Source of the DNA: Gammaproteobacteria bacterium
Lineage (GTDB): Bacteria; Pseudomonadota; Gammaproteobacteria; Pseudomonadales; Azotimanducaceae
Direction of reading: 5' to 3'
Assembly: GCA_009839505.1 (NCBI GenBank)
Contig: VXPO01000137.1
Span: 4,403-43,957 of the forward strand
DNA length: 39,555 bases
How positions within the stretch are numbered: the first letter of the stretch is position 1; the number at the start of each line of letters is the position of its first letter. Below the pieces are notes generated by a model. The model was not told the origin of the DNA. It worked only from the letters and a program-made list of their open reading frames with translations, and did not search any database. Shown here piece after piece: positions 33,823 through 39,555 of this stretch. A program made the translations under genes and the position numbers.

Positions 33823-34856
33823 GCGTCGTCCATGCTGATCGACGGTGGCTTCGGCGCGTCGCCCGCCAATTGCCACAGCCGCCCCGCCACCCGACGCGCA
33901 CAGTCCACGAAGAGCCCGGCGACCCGGCCTTCGGGATCCGCAGCCACCGTGGGCATGCCCGCGTCGGTTGACTCGCGAATCCCCGGATCCAAGGGAAACT
34001 CGCCGAGCAGTTCGACGCCGTATTCCTCCGCCACCCGGGCGCCGCCGCCGCGACCGAACAGGTGGTGGACGTCGCCGCAGCCGTTGCACTCGAACCAGCT
34101 CATGTTCTCGACGATGCCGAGAATGGGGATGTCGACCTTCTGGAACATCTCGATCCCCTTGCGGGCGTCGAGCAGGGCGATGTCCTGGGGGGTCGTGACG
34201 ATGACCACGCCGCTGACCGCGGCTTGCTGGGACAGGGTCAACTGGATGTCTCCGGTACCCGGCGGCATGTCCACGATCAGGTAGTCGAGGCCGCCCCACC
34301 CGGTCTGCTCAAGCATCTGCCGCAATGCGCCGGACGCCATCGGACCCCGCCACACCATGGGGGTGCGCTCCTCCACGAGCATGCTCATGGACATGGCCTC
34401 CACGCCGTGGGCACGCATGGGTACGAAGGTCCGCTGGTCGCGCACCTCCGGCCGCCGACCCTCGGCGATGCCGAGCATCTTGCCCTGACTCGGCCCGTAG
34501 ATGTCCGCGTCGAGGATTCCGGTCTTCGCGCCGGCGCGGTCAAGCGCAAGTGCCAAGTTCACGGCCGTGGTGGACTTGCCGACGCCGCCCTTGCCCGAAG
34601 CGACCGCGATCAGATGGCCGGCCCCGGGTGTGCCTCGGGTCGGGGGCGCTGAAAAGGTGAGGTCGAGCACGACATCGTCGCCCAGCGCCGCCGCCAACGC
34701 CTCGGTGTAGGGCTCGGCCAAGCCGTCGACCGGGTAGCCGAGAACGGCATCCACATGCCAGCGTTCGTCCAGCCGCGCAGCCCGGCGCACGGCACCAAGC
34801 TCGCCCCATGGGACGCCCAGCACCGGGTCCGCAAACGTGTCGAGGGGGTTCGCCAT
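33819..34856 (-). CDS. apbC: Mrp/ApbC iron-sulfur cluster carrier ATPase
   Basis: This is a 345-residue MRP-type P-loop ATPase. A short DUF59-like N-terminal part (about 1-85) precedes the deviant Walker [11 protein letters not shown] near residue 100. The switch region [19 protein letters not shown] and the cluster-binding C-x2-C (ECNGCGD) are intact. Such proteins bind and hand over iron-sulfur clusters in the cytoplasm. It is coupled to dcd by a four-base overlap. In Pseudomonas-like genomes metG lies directly upstream and divergent; here a transporter and a sulfur island lie between them (34870-38454). Confidence 0.95.
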   Translation of the reverse strand: MANPLDTFADPVLGVPWGELGAVRRAARLDERWHVDAVLGYPVDGLAEPYTEALAAALGDDVVLDLTFSAPPTRGTPGAGHLIAVASGKGGVGKSTTAVNLALALDRAGAKTGILDADIYGPSQGKMLGIAEGRRPEVRDQRTFVPMRAHGVEAMSMSMLVEERTPMVWRGPMASGALRQMLEQTGWGGLDYLIVDMPPGTGDIQLTLSQQAAVSGVVIVTTPQDIALLDARKGIEMFQKVDIPILGIVENMSWFECNGCGDVHHLFGRGGGARVAEEYGVELLGEFPLDPGIRESTDAGMPTVAADPEGRVAGLFVDCARRVAGRLWQLAGDAPKPPSISMDDA

Positions 34857-34869
34857 GGGACGCCGGGCA

Positions 34870-35529
34870 CTACGTCCGGGAGACGTTCGGGGACTGAGCC
34901 GCGACGGTGTTCGGTGTCGCGCGAGGCAGTTCCCGCGACGCGTTTCGAAGCACCCGAATCGCCGAGCGGACGAAGACGACCAGGAGGACCAGGGCCACGA
35001 TGATGTCGGGCCAAGCGGACTGGAACACGGCAACCGCCACGGCCGCGGCGATGACGCCGAATCCCTCGATCACGTCGTTGCGGGAGCATTCCCACGACGA
35101 CGACAGGTTCACGTCGCCGTTTCGGTAGGGGCTCAGCAATAGCAGGCAAACGCCGTTCGCGGCCAAGTTGATGACCGCGGCGACGGACATCGTGGTTGCC
35201 ACCGGCGCTTCGAAATCCGTAAGCCGCCAGGCGATCTGGACGGCCACGACCAGGGCCGCCGCCAGGATCAAGAACCCCTTCAGAAGAGCGACGCGGGCCT
35301 TGGCACGCACCGAAGCGCCAACGACCGCCAGGCTCAGTGCATAGGTGAGGGCGTCGCCGAAGTTGTCCAGGGCACCGGAAAGCAGCGCCGACGAACCGCT
35401 CAGCACCGACGCCGCGACCATCCCCGCGAATGTCGCGAGATTGATGCCGAACACCCACGCCAACACCCGCCGCTGGCGCGAGGCCAGGTTGGTCACGTCG
35501 ACCATGTCGCTGCAGCAGTAGTCCGACAT
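34870..35529 (-). CDS. Short CDF-family cation transporter
   Basis: This is a 219-residue membrane protein with six expected helices and an N-terminal DYCCSDM cysteine pair that may bind metal. The family's metal site shows as D-x3-D in LDNFGDAL (second helix) and as the CSRNDVI region (fifth helix), where the first acidic or histidine residue is replaced. Cation diffusion facilitators export Zn2+, Mn2+ or Fe2+ in exchange for protons. It lacks the usual C-terminal cytosolic domain, so it is about 80 residues shorter than common forms; this minimal group exists elsewhere. It lies 13 bases upstream of apbC and diverges from sorA across a 50-base gap. The ion is unknown. Confidence 0.82.
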   Translation of the reverse strand: MSDYCCSDMVDVTNLASRQRRVLAWVFGINLATFAGMVAASVLSGSSALLSGALDNFGDALTYALSLAVVGASVRAKARVALLKGFLILAAALVVAVQIAWRLTDFEAPVATTMSVAAVINLAANGVCLLLLSPYRNGDVNLSSSWECSRNDVIEGFGVIAAAVAVAVFQSAWPDIIVALVLLVVFVRSAIRVLRNASRELPRATPNTVAAQSPNVSRT

Positions 35530-35540
35530 CAGCGAGCGTG

Positions 35541-35550
35541 ATTGTACAAT
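35541..35550. promoter_or_regulatory. Palindrome with two-way -10 elements between CDF and sorA genes
   Basis: ATTGTACAAT is a perfect palindrome. TACAAT reads as a -10 box on both strands, 30 bases before the sorA ATG and 12 bases before the transporter ATG. No good -35 is visible either way. A dimeric regulator could use it as operator. Confidence 0.3.
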
Positions 35551-35579
35551 GCGGCCAGACCCCAAAGCCGTCGCGAGCC

Positions 35580-36803
35580 ATGCCGCCAGTGACCAAGCCG
35601 ACCGGATTCCGCGCTGGGAACCGTGCCCCGTTGACCCGCCGTGAGATTCTTCGTCGTTCCGCGATGGCGACCGCGGCGATGCTCGCTCCCGTCGTGCGCG
35701 GACAGGCGACGTCCGTACCCGGCAAAGAGGGCTTGCGGGTCCTGAACGAACGTCCTCTCAACGTGGAAACGCCCGCGCACCTGCTCGACGACCGCGTGAC
35801 GCCCGCCGCGAGGATGTTCGTGCGCAACAACGGCATCCCGCCCGACACGCGCGACATCGATCCCCTCGACTGGACCCTGGAATTGGCGGGCGAGGCGTGT
35901 GTGCGCCCGACCCGGCTCACCTTGCGCGAGCTGAAGGAACGGTTCGAGCACCGCACGCTGCAACTGCAGCTCGAATGCGGCGGCAATGGCCGCTCCGAGT
36001 TCCATCCACCGGCGAGGGGCAACCAGTGGACCACCGGTGCCGTCGCCTGCCCTGCGTGGACCGGGGTCCGTCTCCGCGATGTGCTCGACTATTGCGGCAT
36101 GACCGACGATGCCATTTACATCGGCTACGAATCGGCCGATACGCATCTCTCCGGCGATCCGACCAAGCAACCCATCTCCCGCGGAGCGCCGGTCCCCAAG
36201 GCCGTCGAGGACGAGTCCATGATCGCCTGGGCCATGAACGGCGAACCGCTGCCGCCGCTTCACGGGTTTCCGTTGCGCCTTGTCATTGGTGGCTGGCCCG
36301 GTTCGGTCAGCGGCAAGTGGCTGTCGCGCATCCTCGTTCGAGACCGCGTCCACGACGGTCCCAAGATGGGCGGCCAGTCCTACCGCGTGCCTTGCGACCC
36401 GGTGGCGCCGGGAGCGACCGTCGCCGACGAGGACATGTGCATCATCGAGTCGATGCCGGTGAAGTCGCTGATCACACACCCGCAGTCGGGTGTTCACCGG
36501 GTACGCGGCGAACCCTTCGTCGTGCGCGGCCACGCCTGGGCGGGGGATCTCCGCGTGGCCGAGGTGTTCACGTCGGTGGACTACGGCGCTAGCTGGCAGA
36601 AGACCGTGCTGGAACGCCCCGTCAACCGCCTCGCGTGGCAGCACTGGTCGACGTCCGTCACCTTGCCCCGTCCGGGCTACTACGAGGTCTGGGCGCGCGC
36701 AATCGATGAGCAAGGGCGGTCCCAGCCTGTGGTGATGCCCGCCTGGAACCCGCGCGGCTACCTGAACAACGCCTGCCACAGGGTCGCCCTGGCGGTCACG
36801 TGA
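35580..36803 (+). CDS. sorA: Sulfite dehydrogenase molybdopterin subunit
   Basis: This is a 407-residue sulfite-oxidase-family enzyme. The N-terminus has a twin-arginine export signal (LTRREIL at 18-24, then a hydrophobic run ending near VVRGQA). The molybdenum-binding cysteine is C133 in LECGGNGRSEF. Conserved family segments around GWPGSVSGKW and PKMGGQSYR, and a C-terminal immunoglobulin-like dimer domain (about 290-400), follow. It oxidises sulfite to sulfate in the periplasm, passing electrons to a cytochrome c, which is encoded next with a four-base overlap. The ATG at 35580 is chosen from the signal peptide. Other family members act on different substrates, but the cytochrome partner supports SorAB. 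Confidence 0.88.
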   Translation: MPPVTKPTGFRAGNRAPLTRREILRRSAMATAAMLAPVVRGQATSVPGKEGLRVLNERPLNVETPAHLLDDRVTPAARMFVRNNGIPPDTRDIDPLDWTLELAGEACVRPTRLTLRELKERFEHRTLQLQLECGGNGRSEFHPPARGNQWTTGAVACPAWTGVRLRDVLDYCGMTDDAIYIGYESADTHLSGDPTKQPISRGAPVPKAVEDESMIAWAMNGEPLPPLHGFPLRLVIGGWPGSVSGKWLSRILVRDRVHDGPKMGGQSYRVPCDPVAPGATVADEDMCIIESMPVKSLITHPQSGVHRVRGEPFVVRGHAWAGDLRVAEVFTSVDYGASWQKTVLERPVNRLAWQHWSTSVTLPRPGYYEVWARAIDEQGRSQPVVMPAWNPRGYLNNACHRVALAVT

Positions 36804-37216
36804 GCTTCCGATGGCATCTACCCCTCGGCATCGCGGCGGCTTGCCTGCTCGCGGGCGCCACCACCGTTAGCCTCGGGGCCGATACCGACGCCGACACCGG
36901 GCTCGCCGTTGCTCCCGGGTGGGAGGACATCCGTACACATTGCGGGGGCTGTCATTCGTTCGGACTGATCACCAACCAGCGCGCCAACCGCGAAGGTTGG
37001 CGCGACATGATCCGTTGGATGCAGCGGACGCAGAACCTGTGGGAATTGCCGCCGGAGAGCGAGACCCGGATTCTCGACTACCTGGCGGAGAACTACGCGC
37101 CGCGGACGCTCCGGCAGCGCAGGCCGCCCATCCCACCCGAGCTGTTGCCCGCGGAAGACGCGGCAGCCGACGACCGCGTGAGGGGATCCTCAGAAAAAGG
37201 ACGGCGCGAAGGGTAG
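36800..37216 (+). CDS. sorB: Sulfite dehydrogenase cytochrome c subunit
   Basis: This is a 138-residue exported cytochrome c. The signal peptide runs to about residue 26 (LPLGIAAACLLAGATTVSLGA). A single haem motif CGGCH lies at 48-52, and a methionine in DMIRWMQ downstream can be the sixth ligand. The C-terminal tail (about 105-138) is proline and charge-rich. It takes electrons from the SorA molybdenum site to the respiratory chain. The GTG start overlaps the sorA stop in GTGA. After it, 104 bases hold nothing I can recognise before the convergent dioxygenase fusion. Confidence 0.85.
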   Translation: MSFRWHLPLGIAAACLLAGATTVSLGADTDADTGLAVAPGWEDIRTHCGGCHSFGLITNQRANREGWRDMIRWMQRTQNLWELPPESETRILDYLAENYAPRTLRQRRPPIPPELLPAEDAAADDRVRGSSEKGRREG

Positions 37217-37320
37217 AACATAGAGGCGACCGCGCACCCAGGCCCATGCGTTGTGGTCGCCCATCTCGGTGCAAAAACACCGTAGCAGATTCCGTCGCGG
37301 GCGGGGACGGCTTTGGGCGC

Positions 37321-38454
37321 TTACCCGACGGCGGCGGCGTAGTCCGCCTGGTCCCAGACGCAGGTCGCAAGCAGGTGACGCGACATGGGACGGGACGCAT
37401 CCCATCCGTGTGCGGCCAAACGGTTGTTGACAACCAGGATGTCGCCCCTGTTGAGTGCCACGCGGCTGGTGTGGTCGACGATGGTGTCGTGCATGTGCCG
37501 ACACGCCTCGGCCGCATCGGCGTCGACCGGCACGGCATCGGCTCCACATCGCATCCGAAGCCTGCCGCCATCCATGGCGACCGCTGCCCGGGGCGGTGAC
37601 AAACACGGTTTCCCGGCGGTCGGGCGGGAGAATCGGAACGCTGGACGACGCAGATGGTCGACGTCTTCGCGGTTGAGCGTTCGCAACGCACCAACGGGGC
37701 TCAACAGCATGGCGTCCTCGCCGGTGTCGTCGATGCAGGTCATGACGACATAGGTGGGGGGTTGCGCCAAGTGGGCGTGGGCAGAGTGAACGGCGAAGTC
37801 GTCGGCCCAGCCGCCGAATGCCGTCGCTGACCGCACGGTCGGCACCACGGTTCCGCTGCCGTCCGGCTCGCGTGCGGGGGGCTGAACGGACGTCCCCAAC
37901 CGGCGGACGACATCGTTGTGCACGGAACCGCACCCGCCGGGCCTGGCGCCGGCCCGCACCACCATCCATGGCCGGGATCTTGCGTCATCCTGCAGTTTCG
38001 CAAGGCTGTCGTCCGTTTCGTCGCCGAGCTGGACCGAGTCCGCGAACATCGCGTCGGGCGCGTCGCCGAGCGGAGGTCGGTACCTGTGCACGGTGACCGC
38101 CAACGTCTCTTGGCAACGCACGTCGTGTTCGCAACCCGCGCCGCAGGCGTTGACCGCGCCAGGGCCGAGCGTGTGCCAGCCGTCGTCCTCACGACTCTCC
38201 TCGACGGCGCCGGTGAGAACTTCGAACTCGCAATCGCTGATGCCGTGGCAATGAACCCCCGCGGCGGAGTCGGATCCCCACAGGATCACCACGGTCTCTT
38301 CGTCCGCGGAGCGTTGAACGACATGCCTTTCGACTTCCCCCGGCGCGGGTCCCCGCAGGTGGCTCGCGTCCCAAGTGACGCCGCGACACGCCAGCGCTCG
38401 ATCGATATCAGCCTTCCACGACGCCACCGCTCGAGTCTCCGTCAACGTGCCCAT
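37321..38454 (-). CDS. Cysteine dioxygenase / TauD-like Fe(II)-2OG oxygenase fusion
   Basis: This is a 377-residue protein that looks like two joined iron oxygenases. Residues about 30-130 form a cysteine dioxygenase cupin: R43 at the carboxylate-binding position, H68 and H70 (GVHCH), C75 at the cross-link cysteine, H110, and Y125 in HRYRPPL. Residues about 160-377 resemble the TauD/clavaminate-synthase group. They have [13 protein letters not shown] (H223-S-A225), [17 protein letters not shown] with the distal H349, and R359 for 2-oxoglutarate. Position 225, normally D or E, is alanine, as in radical halogenases of this family. It is convergent with sorAB, whose sulfite substrate arises from cysteine sulfinate breakdown. 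The ATG at 38454 is supported by the loss of family sequence upstream. The order of reactions is unknown. Confidence 0.78.
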   Translation of the reverse strand: MGTLTETRAVASWKADIDRALACRGVTWDASHLRGPAPGEVERHVVQRSADEETVVILWGSDSAAGVHCHGISDCEFEVLTGAVEESREDDGWHTLGPGAVNACGAGCEHDVRCQETLAVTVHRYRPPLGDAPDAMFADSVQLGDETDDSLAKLQDDARSRPWMVVRAGARPGGCGSVHNDVVRRLGTSVQPPAREPDGSGTVVPTVRSATAFGGWADDFAVHSAHAHLAQPPTYVVMTCIDDTGEDAMLLSPVGALRTLNREDVDHLRRPAFRFSRPTAGKPCLSPPRAAVAMDGGRLRMRCGADAVPVDADAAEACRHMHDTIVDHTSRVALNRGDILVVNNRLAAHGWDASRPMSRHLLATCVWDQADYAAAVG

Positions 38455-38645
38455 GCCCGTGCTGCATCTTTTCCGCGGCCCCGACCCAAGGCAACCGAAA
38501 GTGGCGCACCTTGGACATTCGCAACTCTCATACTCGGTCGCGGGACAGCCGCCGGAGCTCTGAGGGCCGACGTCGCGTAGCGATTCGCAACGGTCCCGCG
38601 TATAGTCTCGCGCCCTTGACGCCACCCTCCCGCTTTGAGCCCGCC

Positions 38646-39555
38646 ATGCGCCGCATCCTCGTCACCAGCGCGCTGCCGAATGCCAATGGTGCGATGCACC
38701 TAGGGCACCTGTTCGAGCACATCCAGACGGACATCTGGGTGCGCTTCCAACGCATGGTGGGAAACGAGTGCTACTACGTCTGCGCCGACGACGCCCATGG
38801 CACGGCGACCATGCTCGCAGCCGAGCGGGCCGGCACGACGGCGGAGGCGATGATCGAGTCGTTCCGCCAGGAGCACGCCGAGGACTTCCGCCGCTTCCTC
38901 GTCGAACACGACAACTACTACTCGACACACTCTCCCGAGAACGAGCAGTTGACGGCGGCGATCTACGAGCGCCTGGCGGCCGACGGTCGGACGTTCACCG
39001 CCGAGGTGGAGCAACTCTACGATCCGGAGCGAGAGCTCTTCTTGGCCGACCGCTTCGTCCAGGGAACCTGTCCGCGTTGCGGCGAGGAAGACCAGTACGG
39101 CGACAACTGCCAAGAGTGCGGCGCGACCTACGACGCCACCGAACTCGGCAATCCGCGCTCGCTGTTGTCCGACGCCACACCCGAACTGCGATCATCCGCC
39201 CACTACTTCTTCGATGTCGCGCAGTTCAGCGACTTCCTCAAGGAGTGGACGGCCAGCGACGCGGTCCAGCCCGAAGTCGCGAACAAGCTGGCGGAGTGGC
39301 TGACCGGCGGACTCAAGGCCTGGGACATCAGCCGCGACGGGCCGTACTTCGGCTTCATCATCCCCGGCGCCGAGGACAAGTACTTCTACGTCTGGATGGA
39401 CGCACCCGTCGGCTACATGGCGAGCTTCAAGAATCTCTGCGACCGCACCGAGGGGCTCGAGTTCGACGACTTCTGGCGCCTTGACTGCGAAGGCGAGGTC
39501 CACCACTTCATCGGCAAGGACATCATCAACTTCCACTGCCTGTTCTGGCCGGCGG
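38646..39555 (+). CDS. metG: Methionyl-tRNA synthetase (5' part, cut by window end)
   Basis: These are the first 303 codons of a class I methionyl-tRNA synthetase. The HIGH motif appears as GAMHLGHL near residues 15-22. The zinc-binding connective peptide has CPRC and CQEC pairs, and [11 protein letters not shown] and [11 protein letters not shown] follow. The KMSKS loop and anticodon domain lie beyond the window. The family's N-terminus is usually ALPYANGPIHLGH; here it reads [13 protein letters not shown], a mild change. Upstream, TATAGT at 38601-38606 could be a -10 box, but no -35 fits. It charges initiator and elongator tRNA-Met. It is normally the divergent neighbour of apbC. Confidence 0.95.
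   Translation, partial: MRRILVTSALPNANGAMHLGHLFEHIQTDIWVRFQRMVGNECYYVCADDAHGTATMLAAERAGTTAEAMIESFRQEHAEDFRRFLVEHDNYYSTHSPENEQLTAAIYERLAADGRTFTAEVEQLYDPERELFLADRFVQGTCPRCGEEDQYGDNCQECGATYDATELGNPRSLLSDATPELRSSAHYFFDVAQFSDFLKEWTASDAVQPEVANKLAEWLTGGLKAWDISRDGPYFGFIIPGAEDKYFYVWMDAPVGYMASFKNLCDRTEGLEFDDFWRLDCEGEVHHFIGKDIINFHCLFWPA

Noticed and set aside
36625-36650. A fourth copy of the dispersed repeat (CCCGTCAACCGCC) inside sorA
   Set aside because: The match is short, lies in conserved coding sequence and lacks the flanking TAGTGT and CTCAAAC parts.
38601-38606. TATAGT as metG promoter
   Set aside because: It is a fair -10 box but no -35 lies at suitable distance; kept only as a remark under metG.

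Overview
The window is about 39.6 kb of GC-rich, gene-dense bacterial DNA. No gap between genes exceeds about 215 bases. It looks gammaproteobacterial: purM runs divergently from a DUF2066 - CDP-alcohol phosphatidyltransferase - hda string, and metG, apbC and dcd lie close together. Both arrangements are known from Pseudomonas-like genomes. GcvR and a fused MnmC point the same way. I cannot name the organism.

Layout. (1) 14-2211: a DUF35 Zn-ribbon/thiolase pair of acyl-CoA metabolism and a small phosphodiesterase. (2) 2306-24800: a surface-glycan locus. It holds several glycosyltransferases, a split but complete dTDP-L-rhamnose pathway (rmlB at 10962; rmlA-rmlC-rmlD at 23038-20720), APS kinase (cysC), a 1673-residue sulfotransferase/coiled-coil/glycosyltransferase fusion, a methyltransferase and a PMT-like membrane glycosyltransferase. 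The locus also contains a reverse-strand operon of three envelope proteins (8175-6537), an unidentified gene (9339-8377) and a glyQS-gcvR pair. (3) 24885-35529: mostly housekeeping genes: mnmC, a small membrane protein, the tightly overlapped chain DUF2066 - CDP-alcohol transferase - hda - murG - serA, purM, then apbC-dcd behind a short CDF cation transporter. (4) 35580-38454: a sulfur-oxidation island with sorAB sulfite dehydrogenase and a cysteine dioxygenase/TauD-like fusion. (5) metG from 38646, cut by the window edge.

How the parts may work together. RmlABCD would supply dTDP-rhamnose. CysC would make PAPS, the donor for the sulfotransferase domain of the giant protein. The simplest reading is a sulfated, rhamnose-containing, possibly methylated surface polysaccharide. 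The cysteine dioxygenase domain would make cysteine sulfinate, whose breakdown releases sulfite; SorAB would oxidise that to sulfate outside the cytoplasm. A link between the two sulfur themes is inference only.

The most unusual items are the giant fusion protein, the dioxygenase fusion whose TauD half has HxA where HxD/E is expected, the three-gene operon encoding an anchored protein with five IGE-type repeats, three same-orientation 23-25 bp repeats that partition the glycan locus, and an alpha2-type glycyl-tRNA synthetase in an apparent gammaproteobacterium. No tRNA, rRNA, CRISPR array, transposase or replication origin was seen.
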